From Novosphingobium sp. ERN07 (GTDB lineage Bacteria; Pseudomonadota; Alphaproteobacteria; Sphingomonadales; Sphingomonadaceae), in contig NZ_JABAID010000009.1 in the NCBI RefSeq assembly GCF_012641335.1, positions 1 to 64,000 on the forward strand: a stretch of 64,000 nucleotides of DNA, written 5' to 3'. Of this stretch, positions 44,939 to 54,825 are shown piece by piece. The notes under the pieces are model-generated. The model was not told the origin of the DNA. It did not search any database and saw only the letters and a list, made by a program, of their open reading frames with translations. A program made the position numbers and the translations under genes. The first letter of the stretch is position 1. Every line of letters begins with the position of its first letter.

Positions 44939-45691
44939 ATGCGCATCACGGCAATTCTTCTTGCGGCGGGGCTTGCTGGCTCCGCCGCTTCTGCGTCTGC
45001 CGAAGTCACGCTGAAGAACGACAGCGGTTTCGTTTCGCGCGTGACCGCCGAAGTGGCGGCATCGCCAGCTGAGGCGTGGAAAGCGCTGACTACACCGTCA
45101 TCGTGGTGGAACGCGCAGCACACCTTTTCGGGCGATGCGGCGAACATGACGCTCGATCCCAATGCAAACGGCTGCTTTTGCGAAAAGCTGCCCGTGCCAA
45201 AGGATGCACCTGCCGGGCAGAAGCCGGGATCGGTGATGCACATGCGCGTGGTCTATGCAGAACCCTATCGCGCTTTGCGCATGGTTGGCGGATTGGGCCC
45301 GCTCCAATCCGAAGCCGTGAACGGGACCATGACCATAACGTTCAAGCCTGTGGACGGCAGCGGCGGCAAGGCGACGCGGATTTTGTGGGAATACGTGGTC
45401 GGCGGCTTCATGCGCTACAAGCCTGACATGATTTCGGGCGCGGTGGACAAGGTGCTGGCCGGGCAACTTGATGGGTTGGTGAAGCTGCTGGGGCCGGCAC
45501 AACCCATAGCCGAAATGGCAGCGCCTGCGATTGCGGCCGAGCCGGTCAGCGCTGAGCCGGCGGTGGCGGAAGAGGCGGCTAGTTATACTCCCGACCCAGA
45601 GCGGGACGAGGAAGCCGCCGGGCAGTCGGTAAAATCCGCGCTGGACAAGCTTTTTCCGAAAAAGAATGGCGATACGCCTTCAGGCAGATGA
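44939..45691 (+). CDS. Exported SRPBCC-fold protein
   Basis: 250 residues with a signal peptide (ILLAAGLAGSAASASAEV). Residues about 30-180 fit the SRPBCC (Bet v 1-like) ligand-binding fold (VTAEVAASPAEAWKALTTPS, SSWWNAQHTFSG, IQW-like ILWEYVVGGFM). The remainder is an Ala/Glu/Pro-rich low-complexity tail. Most SRPBCC proteins are cytoplasmic, so a periplasmic version is somewhat unusual. It occupies the position of the alpha operon after adk. Function unknown. Confidence 0.75.
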   Translation: MRITAILLAAGLAGSAASASAEVTLKNDSGFVSRVTAEVAASPAEAWKALTTPSSWWNAQHTFSGDAANMTLDPNANGCFCEKLPVPKDAPAGQKPGSVMHMRVVYAEPYRALRMVGGLGPLQSEAVNGTMTITFKPVDGSGGKATRILWEYVVGGFMRYKPDMISGAVDKVLAGQLDGLVKLLGPAQPIAEMAAPAIAAEPVSAEPAVAEEAASYTPDPERDEEAAGQSVKSALDKLFPKKNGDTPSGR

Positions 45692-45842
45692 TTTGGCGTT
45701 CCACCGCTTTCACCCACGGCAAAACACGCTAGTCTTCGTGTGACAAAAGATTGCGACTCGGCATCTGCTGCCGAAGCCGCACGCGCGGGCCGCACCATAC
45801 CGCAGCAGGAGCGATGAGGCTCCGTGGGAAGGGGGAAGCACC

Positions 45843-47198
45843 GTGGCCGTATCCGATCATGTCGATTTGCCGACGTTCATGGAAGGCGTGAAGAAGCGCA
45901 ATCCATATCAGCCCGAATTTGTCCAAGCCGTGCAGGAAGTGGCTGAGGACATCTTTGAGTTCATTCAGGACAAGGAAGAGTATCACGCCCAACAGATCCT
46001 GCGGCGCATTGCCGAGCCGGATCGCGTGGTTTCTTTCCGCGTGTGCTGGGAAGACGACAACGGCAACGTCCGCGTGCAGCGCGGATGGCGCGTGCAGAAC
46101 AACAACGCAATCGGGCCATACAAGGGCGGCATCCGCTTTCACCCCAGCGTGACTGAATCAGTGCTCAAGTTCCTCGCGTTCGAGCAGACTTTCAAGAACG
46201 CGCTGACCGGGCTGCCAATGGGCGGCGGCAAGGGCGGATCGAACTTCAACCCCAAGGGCAAGAGCGTGCGCGAGATCATGCGCTTCTGCCAGAGCTTCAT
46301 GACCGAACTCTATCGCCATATCGGGGCAGACGTTGACGTTCCGGCAGGCGACATCGGCGTGGGCGGGCGCGAAATCGGCTTCATGTTCGGCCAGTATAAA
46401 CGCATCACCAACAACTTTACCGGCGTGCTGACCGGCAAGGGGCTGGAGTGGGGCGGTTCGCTGATCCGCACCGAGGCAACCGGGTATGGCGCGGTCTATT
46501 TCTTGGCCAATATGCTGGCGACCAAGAGCGAAGACCTGATCGGCAAGACCGCTGTCATCTCCGGTTCTGGCAACGTGGCGACGCACGCTGCGGAAAAGAT
46601 CGTCCAGCTTGGTGGCAAGGTGCTGACGCTTTCGGATTCGGGTGGTTACATCCATGATCCTGACGGGATCGATCAGGAAAAGATCAACTGGGTGAAGAGC
46701 CACAAGACTCATCGCCGAGGCCGTATCGAAGAGTATGTCGAGGCTTTCCCCAAGGCGACGTTCGTGGCGGGCAAGACCCCTTGGGGCGTGCCGTGTGATG
46801 TGGCGCTGCCTTGTGCTACACAGAACGAATTGCTGGGCGATGATGCGCGCACGCTGATCGCCAATGGTTGCAAGGCCGTGGCCGAAGGCGCGAACATGCC
46901 GACCGATCTTGATGGCGTGCACGTGTTCAAGGCGGCGAGGATTCTCTATGCACCGGGCAAGGCATCGAACGCGGGCGGTGTTGCCGTATCGGGCCTCGAA
47001 ATGAGCCAGAATTCCGAACGTCGTTCATGGCGCGAAGACGAGTTGCAGCAGATGCTGAAGGACATCATGGCGGGCATTCACAAATCCTGCCTGACCTATG
47101 GCGATCAGGGCGGCGGCTATATCGATTATGTGAAGGGTGCGAACATCGGCGGCTTCAAGAAAGTGGCCGATGCGATGCTGGCTTTCGGCGTGGTCTGA
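45843..47198 (+). CDS. gdhA: NADP-type glutamate dehydrogenase
   Basis: 451 residues, hexameric small GDH class like E. coli GdhA (447). Substrate site KGGIRFHPSVTESVLKFLAF and LPMGGGKGGSNFNPKG with catalytic lysine; dinucleotide-binding domain from about 200 (GSGNVATHAAEKIVQLGGKV). Catalyses reductive amination of 2-oxoglutarate with ammonia. Cofactor choice is inferred from the family. Begins at GTG with GGGGGAAGCACC upstream. Followed by a strong terminator. Confidence 0.94.
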   Translation: MAVSDHVDLPTFMEGVKKRNPYQPEFVQAVQEVAEDIFEFIQDKEEYHAQQILRRIAEPDRVVSFRVCWEDDNGNVRVQRGWRVQNNNAIGPYKGGIRFHPSVTESVLKFLAFEQTFKNALTGLPMGGGKGGSNFNPKGKSVREIMRFCQSFMTELYRHIGADVDVPAGDIGVGGREIGFMFGQYKRITNNFTGVLTGKGLEWGGSLIRTEATGYGAVYFLANMLATKSEDLIGKTAVISGSGNVATHAAEKIVQLGGKVLTLSDSGGYIHDPDGIDQEKINWVKSHKTHRRGRIEEYVEAFPKATFVAGKTPWGVPCDVALPCATQNELLGDDARTLIANGCKAVAEGANMPTDLDGVHVFKAARILYAPGKASNAGGVAVSGLEMSQNSERRSWREDELQQMLKDIMAGIHKSCLTYGDQGGGYIDYVKGANIGGFKKVADAMLAFGVV

Positions 47199-47227
47199 CG
47201 CGTTCTGAAAGAAACCTGAAATCCGGG

Positions 47228-47277
47228 ACCGGGCCTTGCGGCGAATCGTTCGTGCGCGGGGCCCGGTTCTTTCATTT
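47228..47277 (+). terminator. Intrinsic terminator after gdhA
   Basis: ACCGGGCC and GGCCCGGT pair around a 24-base loop and are followed by TCTTTCATTTT. It also insulates the recA promoter. Confidence 0.65.
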
Positions 47278-47413
47278 TCGAAGCAGTTCTGTCGGGAGAA
47301 GTAGGCCGCAAAGTGCTGTTTTCCACTGCCCTTGCGCGCAATTGCATGACGGAAATCGCGTTCGCGGATAGAGACTTGACCACAGTTGCTTCCATAACGG
47401 AGAAATATTTTCG

Positions 47414-47428
47414 TTCCCCGCTTGTTCC
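47414..47428. promoter_or_regulatory. SOS box (LexA operator) before recA
   Basis: GTTC-CCCGCTT-GTTC is an exact match to the alphaproteobacterial LexA consensus GTTC-N7-GTTC, 73 bases upstream of the recA GTG (40 bases upstream of the alternative ATG). The second GTTC is also part of the palindrome GTTCC-atg-GGAAC. Confidence 0.85.
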
Positions 47429-47500
47429 ATGGGAACGGAAGGGGTACACAACCCTTGTTGACGGTTCATGCGAGCCAACTCTAGCAAGGGGAACGAAGCC

Positions 47501-48571
47501 GTGGCGGCTCAGCTCAAGCTCATCGAGGAAGGTAAGATCAAGGACATGGATCGTCAGAAGGCGCTCGAAGCGGCCCTTGCACAGATTGACCGCGCGTTCG
47601 GCAAAGGCTCGGCTATGAAGCTGGGTTCCAAGGAAGCGATGCAGGTGGAGGCCATTTCCACTGGTTCGCTGGGGCTGGATATCGCGCTGGGCGTGGGCGG
47701 ATTGCCGCGTGGCCGTGTGATCGAAGTCTATGGGCCGGAAAGCTCCGGCAAGACCACGCTGGCGTTGCACGTCATTGCCGAAGCGCAGAAAACGGGCGGT
47801 ACGGCAGCTTTCATTGATGCTGAACACGCACTCGATCCGGTCTATGCCCGCAAGCTGGGCGTCAATATCGACGAACTGATCGTATCGCAGCCCGATACCG
47901 GTGAGCAGGCGCTGGAAATTACCGATACGCTGGTGCGTTCGAACGCCATCGACGTGCTGGTGGTGGACTCGGTTGCCGCGCTGGTCCCCCGTGCTGAAAT
48001 CGAAGGCGAGATGGGCGATAGTCACGTCGGTTTGCAGGCCCGCCTGATGAGCCAGTCGTTGCGCAAGCTCACCGGTTCGATCAGCCGTTCGCGCTGCATG
48101 GTGATCTTCATCAACCAGCTGCGCATGAAGATTGGCGTGATGTACGGCAACCCTGAGACGACGACGGGCGGCAACGCGCTCAAGTTCTACGCTTCGGTCC
48201 GCCTCGATATCCGCCGCACCGGCCAGATCAAGGATCGTGACGAGATCGTAGGCAACGCCACGCGCGTGAAGGTGGTGAAGAACAAGGTGGCCCCGCCGTT
48301 CAAGCAGGTCGAATTCGACATCATGTATGGCGAAGGCATTTCCAAGATTGGCGAAATCCTCGATCTTGGCGTGAAGGCCGGCGTGGTGGAAAAATCCGGT
48401 GCCTGGTTCAGCTATGACTCGATCCGCATCGGGCAAGGGCGTGAAAACTCCAAGAGTTTCCTGCGTGATAATCCTGAGATCTGTAACCGCATCGAAGCCG
48501 CAATCCGTGGCCGCACCGATCAGGTTGCCGAAGGTCTGATGGTCGGCCCGGACGCGGACGACGACACCTGA
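47501..48571 (+). CDS. recA: Recombinase RecA
   Basis: 356 residues from GTG (protein [20 protein letters not shown], matching the usual sphingomonad start). Walker [13 protein letters not shown], Walker B region [10 protein letters not shown]2 loop [20 protein letters not shown]. Strand exchange in recombination and SOS co-protease for LexA. An ATG 33 bases upstream ([11 protein letters not shown]) would give 367 residues but lacks a ribosome binding site, while AAGGGGAACG precedes the GTG. Preceded by an SOS box, followed by a terminator. Confidence 0.96.
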   Translation: MAAQLKLIEEGKIKDMDRQKALEAALAQIDRAFGKGSAMKLGSKEAMQVEAISTGSLGLDIALGVGGLPRGRVIEVYGPESSGKTTLALHVIAEAQKTGGTAAFIDAEHALDPVYARKLGVNIDELIVSQPDTGEQALEITDTLVRSNAIDVLVVDSVAALVPRAEIEGEMGDSHVGLQARLMSQSLRKLTGSISRSRCMVIFINQLRMKIGVMYGNPETTTGGNALKFYASVRLDIRRTGQIKDRDEIVGNATRVKVVKNKVAPPFKQVEFDIMYGEGISKIGEILDLGVKAGVVEKSGAWFSYDSIRIGQGRENSKSFLRDNPEICNRIEAAIRGRTDQVAEGLMVGPDADDDT

Positions 48572-48618
48572 TCTTCAAGGCGGCAATCCGGCATTCCGGT
48601 GACCCAGCCAGACAAAAG

Positions 48619-48658
48619 GCCCGCGCGTTCCCCGGCAGGATCGCGCGGGCTTTTCGTT
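48619..48658 (+). terminator. Intrinsic terminator after recA
   Basis: GCCCGCGCG and CGCGCGGGC pair perfectly around a 14-base loop, followed by TTTTCGTTT. Confidence 0.85.
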
Positions 48659-48712
48659 TGCGTTCGATGGGTTAGAGTTTAACCTTGCGATTAAACTTCC
48701 CGGAGAATCGCC

Positions 48713-49339
48713 ATGAGTATTATCATTCATCATCTCAACAACAGCCGCTCGCAGCGCATCCTCTGGCTGCTGGAGGAATTGGGTGTCGATTACGAGATTC
48801 GCCACTATCAGCGCGACGCGGTGACAAACCTTGCTCCACCGGAACTGAAGGCCATTCATCCCCTCGGCAAATCGCCACTGCTGGAGATCGATGGACGGGT
48901 GATCGAGGAATCAGGCGCAATCGTGCAGGTTCTGTGCGAGCGTTATGGCAATGGCGCGTGGCTGCCCGCCGCTGGATCGGACGACGCACTGCGCCATCTC
49001 GAACTGATGCACTTTGCCGAAGGATCGGCCATGACACCGATCCTGCTTCAGCTCTACACGTCGCGGCTTGGCGATGCTGCTGCGCCGCTGAAGCCCCGCA
49101 TCAATGAACAACTGGCGGCGCACTTCGGCTATATGGAGCATATTCTGCGCGCCTCCGGGCACTTTATCGGGGATGACTGGACCGGTGCGGATGTGATGCT
49201 CAGCTTCCCGGCGGAAATCGCGGTGATGCAGGGGGCGGGGGAACACTTTCCCAAATTGGCGGCGTTTGTCGCGGCGATCCGGGCGCGTCCGGCATGGCAA
49301 CGTGCACGGGAAAAGGGCGGGGCGTATTTTGGTCAATAG
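48713..49339 (+). CDS. Glutathione S-transferase
   Basis: 208 residues: thioredoxin-like N-terminal domain (1-80) with HHLNNSRSQRILWLLEELG and the cis-Pro/ES motifs PLGKSPLLEIDGRVIEESGA, then an all-helical C-terminal domain (90-205). The catalytic Ser/Asn near residue 10 fits the beta-like bacterial GST class. Electrophile or lipid peroxide detoxification is likely; no substrate evidence. Sixteen bases before a methyltransferase gene, probably one transcript. Confidence 0.88.
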   Translation: MSIIIHHLNNSRSQRILWLLEELGVDYEIRHYQRDAVTNLAPPELKAIHPLGKSPLLEIDGRVIEESGAIVQVLCERYGNGAWLPAAGSDDALRHLELMHFAEGSAMTPILLQLYTSRLGDAAAPLKPRINEQLAAHFGYMEHILRASGHFIGDDWTGADVMLSFPAEIAVMQGAGEHFPKLAAFVAAIRARPAWQRAREKGGAYFGQ

Positions 49340-49354
49340 TGGTGAGATAAAGCG

Positions 49355-50179
49355 ATGACGGGCGCAAGAGACTGGCAGGGCACGGTGGGCCGCAGCTGGG
49401 CGGCGGAATGGCGGCGCACGGATGCGAGCTTTGCCGAACTGACGCCGCACTTGCTCGCCCTGATTGCCACACAACCGGGGGAATGCATTGTCGATGTGGG
49501 TTGCGGGGCCGGGGAACTATCGATCGCGTTGGCAGATGCGCGCCCAAATGCTTCTGTCGTGGGTATCGATATTTCTGCCGACCTGATCGATGCTGCCTCG
49601 GCCCGGACTGATCTTCCCAATCTCACTTTCGAACAGGCAGATGCCACGCAATGGCAGCCCCGGCAGCGCCCTGACCTTTATGTGTCGCGCCACGGTGTGA
49701 TGTTCTTTCCCGATCCGCCGCAGGCTTTCTCGCATCTGGCGAGGGTTGCCGCTCCACATGCGCGCATTGTGTTTTCGTGTTTCCGCAAGGCGGTGGACAA
49801 TGCGTGGGTAGTAGGCCTTGCAGAGCTTTTGCCAGCGGGTGATGTCCCTGTGGCGCAGCCGTTTCCGCCGGGGCCTTTTGCTTTCGCGGACCCCGATCAT
49901 GTGCGCCGTTGCATGGCGGGTTGGCGCGATCACACGTTCACACCAGTCGACTTCCGTTACGTGGCGGGGCAGGGCGATGATCCGGTGGGAGAAGCTTTGG
50001 CGCTGTTCCGGCGAATCGGACCGGCGGCACCGGCGTTGCGCGACTTGCCGCAGAATGAGCGTTCCGGGCTGGAACGCCGGTTGCAAGACCTCGTTGAGGC
50101 CCATCTGGAAGGGGGGCGGGTGGTCTTTCCGGCTGCGGCCTGGCTGGTAACAGCTTCATCCGATCACCGTAATGGATGA
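49355..50179 (+). CDS. Class I SAM-dependent methyltransferase
   Basis: 274 residues. SAM-binding motif I VDVGCGAGELSIALAD (about 47-62), motif post-I VVGIDIS, and motif IV region RPDLYVSRHGVMFFPDP. The C-terminal part from about 170 is variable. Similar proteins (ubiE/COQ5-like or tam-like) methylate small molecules; the substrate cannot be predicted. Follows the GST gene at 16 bases and precedes alaS. Confidence 0.82.
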   Translation: MTGARDWQGTVGRSWAAEWRRTDASFAELTPHLLALIATQPGECIVDVGCGAGELSIALADARPNASVVGIDISADLIDAASARTDLPNLTFEQADATQWQPRQRPDLYVSRHGVMFFPDPPQAFSHLARVAAPHARIVFSCFRKAVDNAWVVGLAELLPAGDVPVAQPFPPGPFAFADPDHVRRCMAGWRDHTFTPVDFRYVAGQGDDPVGEALALFRRIGPAAPALRDLPQNERSGLERRLQDLVEAHLEGGRVVFPAAAWLVTASSDHRNG

Positions 50180-50222
50180 AACGTGCTTGTAGCGCGCCGA
50201 ACGCTGGCCTAATCGGCGCAAC

Positions 50223-52868
50223 ATGACTTCGACGAACGAAATCCGCCGCTCCTTTCTCGAATACTTCGGCTCGGCCGGGCACGATGTTGTGCAGTCCGCG
50301 CCGCTGGTGCCCTATAATGACCCGACGCTGATGTTCGTCAACGCGGGGATGGTGCCTTTCAAGAACGTGTTCACGGGTCTTGAAACGCGCGCCGTGCCGC
50401 GCGCTACGTCATCGCAAAAGTGCGTGCGCGCCGGGGGCAAGCACAACGATCTCGACAATGTGGGCTACACTGCGCGGCACCACACATTCTTCGAGATGCT
50501 CGGCAATTTCTCGTTCGGGGACTATTTCAAGGAGCAGGCGATCACCCATGCGTGGACGCTGCTGACGAAGGAATGGGGGCTGCCCAAGGACAAGCTCCTC
50601 GCTACCGTCTATCACACCGATGACGAGGCGTTCGAGCTGTGGAAGAAGATCGCGGGCCTACCCGAAGATCGCATCATCCGCATCGCGACCAAGGACAACT
50701 TCTGGGCGATGGGCGATGATGGCCCGTGCGGGCCGTGCTCGGAAATCTTCTTCGATCACGGCGATCACATCTGGGGAGGGCCTCCGGGATCGCCGGAAGA
50801 GGATGGTGACCGCTTTATCGAGATATGGAACCTCGTGTTCATGCAGTTCGAACAGACTGCGGGTGAGATCACGGGCAGCTTGCCGAAACCAAGCATTGAC
50901 ACCGGCATGGGGCTGGAGCGCATCGCGGCGGTGCTGCAGGGCGTGCACGACAACTATGATACCGACACGTTCAAGGCGCTGATTGCCGCGTCGGAAAGCC
51001 TGACCGGGGTCAAGGCAGCGGGCGAGCATACCGCCAGCCATCGCGTCATTGCAGATCACTTGCGCTCGACCAGCTTTCTGCTGGCCGATGGCGTGCTGCC
51101 ATCGAACGAAGGGCGCGGCTATGTGCTGCGCCGGATCATGCGCCGCGCGATGCGTCATGCGCATTTGCTGGGCGCGAAAGACCCGCTGATGCACCGCTTG
51201 GTGCCCGCGCTGCTGGCAGAAATGGGCGCGGCCTATCCAGAACTGGGCCGGGCGCAGCCGCTGATCGAGGAAACGCTCCAGCGCGAGGAGGTGCAGTTCC
51301 GTCGCACGCTGTCGAACGGGCTGAAACTGCTCGACGAGGCGACCGGTGCGCTGCGGGAAGGCGATAAGCTGCCCGGTGAAACGGCATTCCGCCTCTACGA
51401 TACCTATGGCTTCCCCTATGACCTGACCGAAGACGCCTTGCGCGCACGCGGCATCAGCGTAGATCGCGAAGGCTTTGATGGGGCAATGGCGCAGCAGAAG
51501 GCAGCGGCGCGTGCGGCGTGGAAGGGTTCGGGACAGGCTGCGGACAGCGAAGTGTGGTTCGACATCGCTGAGCGTGTCGGCGCGACCGAGTTCACCGGAT
51601 ATACCGCCACCACGGGCGAGGCGCAGATCGTTGCGCTGGTCAAGGACGGCAAGGAAGTGGATGGTGCAGGCGCGGGCGATGCTGTGACCGTCATCGTCAA
51701 CCAGACGCCGTTCTATGGCGAAAGCGGTGGCCAGACTGGCGATGCGGGCACGATCACGGGTGCCGATGGACTGGTGCTGGCGGTGAGCGATACCGCCAAA
51801 CCGCTTGGCCGCCTCCACGCGCACAACGCCAGCGTGACGAGCGGTTCGGTCAAGGTTGGCGATATGGTGAAGCTGGATATCGACGTGGCGCGCCGCGATG
51901 CGATCCGCGCGAACCATTCGGCCACGCACTTGCTGCACGCGGCGCTGCGCAACCGGCTTGGTGAGCATGTGACGCAGAAGGGTTCGCTAGTCGCGGCAGA
52001 TCGCCTGCGCTTCGATTTCTCGCAGCCTACCGCGCTGACGGCCGAGGACATCGCCGCGATCGAAGCTGAGGTGAATGCTGAAATTCGCGCGAACGAGGTG
52101 GTTTTCACCCGCCTTATGAGTCCCGATGATGCCATCGAAGCTGGTGCGATGGCGCTGTTCGGTGAGAAGTATGGCGATGAAGTGCGCGTGCTTTCGATGG
52201 GCCGGGCAACCGACAAGCATTATTCGGTCGAACTGTGCGGCGGTACGCATGTGCGTGCGTTGGGCGATATCGGCGTGTTCCGCATCGTGAGCGAAAGCGC
52301 GGTATCTTCTGGCGTGCGCCGGATCGAGGCGCTGACTGGCGAGGGCGCGCGGCAGTGGTTCGTGGCGCGCGAAGATGCGCTGAAGAACACCGCGTCGATC
52401 CTGCGGACCACGCCGGAAGACGTTGAGGCGCGCGTTGCGGCACTGATGGACGAGCGCAAGAAGCTTGAACGCGAACTGGCCGAGGCGAAGAAAGCGCTGG
52501 CGCTTGGTGGCGGCGCGGCCAAGGCCGAGAACGCCGACGAGAACGTGAATGGCGTGATGTTCGCTGGCCAAGTGCTGGATGGGCTTGATCCCAAGGAACT
52601 GCGCGGGTTGCTGGATCAGGCGAAGCAGCGACTTGGTTCCGGTGTGGCGGTGATCGTTGCGGTGAACGACGGCAAGGCATCCATCGCTGCTGCCGTTACC
52701 GAAGATCTCGCCGGCAAGGTCAGCGCGGTTGATCTGGTTCGCGCGGGCGTCGAAGCACTGGGCGGCAAGGGCGGCGGTGGCCGCCCGGATATGGCGCAAG
52801 GCGGCGGGCCGGATGGCAGCAAGGCGGCAGACGCGATTGCTGCGGCTAAGGCAGTTCTGGCGGGCTAA
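50223..52868 (+). CDS. alaS: Alanyl-tRNA synthetase
   Basis: 881 residues, usual length. Class II catalytic domain (motif 2 region [40 protein letters not shown]), editing domain with [12 protein letters not shown] and CGGTHV zinc motif ([12 protein letters not shown]), and C-Ala/DHHA1 end ([14 protein letters not shown]). Charges tRNA-Ala and clears Ser/Gly errors. Ends 44 bases before the convergent antiporter gene, with a G-rich hairpin repeat between. Confidence 0.97.
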   Translation: MTSTNEIRRSFLEYFGSAGHDVVQSAPLVPYNDPTLMFVNAGMVPFKNVFTGLETRAVPRATSSQKCVRAGGKHNDLDNVGYTARHHTFFEMLGNFSFGDYFKEQAITHAWTLLTKEWGLPKDKLLATVYHTDDEAFELWKKIAGLPEDRIIRIATKDNFWAMGDDGPCGPCSEIFFDHGDHIWGGPPGSPEEDGDRFIEIWNLVFMQFEQTAGEITGSLPKPSIDTGMGLERIAAVLQGVHDNYDTDTFKALIAASESLTGVKAAGEHTASHRVIADHLRSTSFLLADGVLPSNEGRGYVLRRIMRRAMRHAHLLGAKDPLMHRLVPALLAEMGAAYPELGRAQPLIEETLQREEVQFRRTLSNGLKLLDEATGALREGDKLPGETAFRLYDTYGFPYDLTEDALRARGISVDREGFDGAMAQQKAAARAAWKGSGQAADSEVWFDIAERVGATEFTGYTATTGEAQIVALVKDGKEVDGAGAGDAVTVIVNQTPFYGESGGQTGDAGTITGADGLVLAVSDTAKPLGRLHAHNASVTSGSVKVGDMVKLDIDVARRDAIRANHSATHLLHAALRNRLGEHVTQKGSLVAADRLRFDFSQPTALTAEDIAAIEAEVNAEIRANEVVFTRLMSPDDAIEAGAMALFGEKYGDEVRVLSMGRATDKHYSVELCGGTHVRALGDIGVFRIVSESAVSSGVRRIEALTGEGARQWFVAREDALKNTASILRTTPEDVEARVAALMDERKKLERELAEAKKALALGGGAAKAENADENVNGVMFAGQVLDGLDPKELRGLLDQAKQRLGSGVAVIVAVNDGKASIAAAVTEDLAGKVSAVDLVRAGVEALGGKGGGGRPDMAQGGGPDGSKAADAIAAAKAVLAG

Positions 52869-52871
52869 CAC

Positions 52872-52904
52872 CACCCCCAACCCCCTCCTCTGAAGAGGAG
52901 GGGG
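52872..52904. repeat. Hairpin with G-rich tail, copy 2 (inverted), between convergent genes
   Basis: CCCCCTCCTC-tgaa-GAGGAGGGGG with CCACCCCCAA before it; on the minus strand this reads hairpin plus GGTTGGGGGTGG, the same plan as at 24951 and 63664. It separates alaS from the antiporter gene and may serve as a two-way end signal despite lacking T-runs. Confidence 0.55.
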
Positions 52905-52911
52905 CTTATCG

Positions 52912-54696
52912 TCAGCTCATGCGTTCGCGCAGCGTTGATGATTTCAGCTTGGGCATCTCGGCCAAGCCGCCGTCTTCCATGATCTGTTGACGGAATTCGT
53001 CGCGCTTTTCGTGGATCGAGGCGATGACGAGGCCCATCGGGAAGCCGAGATCGACCAGCACGGCTTCTGATAGCTGGAGCGAGCTTTCCAGCGTTTCCGG
53101 CACGGCATGGGTCACGCCCAGGCGATAGAGCTGTGCGGCATGGGCGGCATCGCGTGCGCGGACGATGATCGGCAGGGCGGGGTGCGATACGCGCAATTTC
53201 CTGACGATGCGCATGATCAGCACCGGTTCGTCCATCGTCAGCACCATTGATCGCGCGTTCTCCAAACCGAGGCGGGCAATGGCGTTTTCGCTGTCAACGT
53301 TACCGAACAGCACGGGGTAGCCCTGCTTACGCGCGGCCTTGACGATGCCCGGATCGGTATCGATGCCGATCCACGCTGCGCCGTGCACGGTCAGCATTTC
53401 ACCCACCAGACGCCCGACACGGCCAAAGCCCATCACCACGATACGCTCGCCCTGCGGTTCGGGCACATCCTCTGCCTGTCCGGCATCGGCGGCACCACGC
53501 GCCACCACTTTGCCCCAGCGCTGGCCCAGCATGGCAAGAAGCGGCGTGATAGTCAGTCCGATGGCGGTCACGATCTGCCAGAACTGCGCGGTTTCGCGGT
53601 CGATCAGCGAGGCTTCGGCGGCAGTGGTCAGCACGATCAGGGTCGTTTCCGAAGGGCTGGCCATGAGGATGCCGGCTTCCAGTGCGGTGGCGCGTTCCTT
53701 GCCCATCGCACGCAGGGCGAACATCGTGACCAGCGCCTTCAGCACCACCACTCCGACCACGGCGAGCGTTAGCGGTCCGATCATCGACCATACCACGCGC
53801 AGGTCGATCCCCATGCCGATGGTAATCAGGAACACGCCGAGCGCGAGGCCCTTGAACGGTTTGGTGATCGATTCGACCTCGGTGTGATATTCGGTTTCGG
53901 CAATCAGCAAGCCGGCCAGCAAGGCCCCCATGATGGGGGAAAGGCCGACGAGCGAGGTGGAAAGGGCTGAGGCAATGACCACCAGCATCGTGGCCGCGAG
54001 GAACAGTTCGGGGCTTTTGGTTTGTGCCGCCTGTGCGAAAAGACGGGGTAGCAGCAAGCGTCCGCCAATTAGCAGAACCGCCACCACGATACCGCCATAG
54101 ACCAGCGTTTCGCCAAGGCTTGGCCCTGCTGAATGCGCGGCATAGGGCGCAAAGGCACCCAGAATGAAGATGATCGGAACCAGCGCGATATCTTCGAACA
54201 GCAGCATCGATAGCGCCGCGCGCCCGACCGGCCCGTTCGTGCCTGCAATCGGCAGGACCAATGCGGTGGATGAAAGGGCCAAAGCGAGCCCAAGGCCGAA
54301 TGCTCCGGACACTTGCAAACCGGTGGCCATAAGCACCATTGCAAGCAGGAAGGCCGAAACGCCAAGCTCCATCGCGCCAAGCCCGAAGACCAACCTGCGC
54401 ATATCCCAAAGACGGTTGAACGACAGTTCCAGACCGATTTCGAACAGCAGCAGGATGATGCCGAATTCGGCAAAGGGCGTGATCGCGGCGGTATCGGATA
54501 TCGTGAAATAGTAGAGCCACGGGAACTGCGGCACGAGCGCGCCAAGGCCATAAGGGCCAACCGCAAGGCCGACCAGAATGAAGCCGATGATCGGGGTGAT
54601 ACGGAACCGGGCGAAAGCCGGGATCACAATGCCTGCGGCACCGAGGATTACGAGAGCGTCGGAAAGTGCGGTTGTAGGTTCAAGATTGCCTGCCAT
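52912..54696 (-). CDS. Kef-type monovalent cation:proton antiporter (CPA2) with RCK domain
   Basis: 594 residues. About twelve membrane helices (1-395) of the Na/H exchanger fold, including GLGLALALSSTALVLPI and LFEDIALVPIIFILGAF, then a TrkA-N/RCK nucleotide-binding domain (about 415-535: VVMGFGRVGRLVGEMLTVHG). KefB/KefC proteins are glutathione-gated K+ efflux systems; no KefF/KefG-type partner is beside it, so the ion and gating are open. Stands alone, divergent from nothing, 129 bases beyond the icd end. Confidence 0.9.
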   Translation of the reverse strand: MAGNLEPTTALSDALVILGAAGIVIPAFARFRITPIIGFILVGLAVGPYGLGALVPQFPWLYYFTISDTAAITPFAEFGIILLLFEIGLELSFNRLWDMRRLVFGLGAMELGVSAFLLAMVLMATGLQVSGAFGLGLALALSSTALVLPIAGTNGPVGRAALSMLLFEDIALVPIIFILGAFAPYAAHSAGPSLGETLVYGGIVVAVLLIGGRLLLPRLFAQAAQTKSPELFLAATMLVVIASALSTSLVGLSPIMGALLAGLLIAETEYHTEVESITKPFKGLALGVFLITIGMGIDLRVVWSMIGPLTLAVVGVVVLKALVTMFALRAMGKERATALEAGILMASPSETTLIVLTTAAEASLIDRETAQFWQIVTAIGLTITPLLAMLGQRWGKVVARGAADAGQAEDVPEPQGERIVVMGFGRVGRLVGEMLTVHGAAWIGIDTDPGIVKAARKQGYPVLFGNVDSENAIARLGLENARSMVLTMDEPVLIMRIVRKLRVSHPALPIIVRARDAAHAAQLYRLGVTHAVPETLESSLQLSEAVLVDLGFPMGLVIASIHEKRDEFRQQIMEDGGLAEMPKLKSSTLRERMS

Positions 54697-54768
54697 CGTT
54701 GCAGGGTAGGCAAGGGGCCGGACTCTGTCACCCGTTAAGGTCTACTGATGGGGTAGAATTCTGAATCG

Positions 54769-54794
54769 AAAAAAGCCCCGGCGTGAACCGGGGC
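54769..54794 (-). terminator. Intrinsic terminator after icd
   Basis: On the minus strand GCCCCGG-N6-CCGGGGC is followed by six T, 32 bases past the icd stop. Confidence 0.85.
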
Positions 54795-54825
54795 CTTTCG
54801 GTGTCCTTGCGGAAATTACGCAGGC

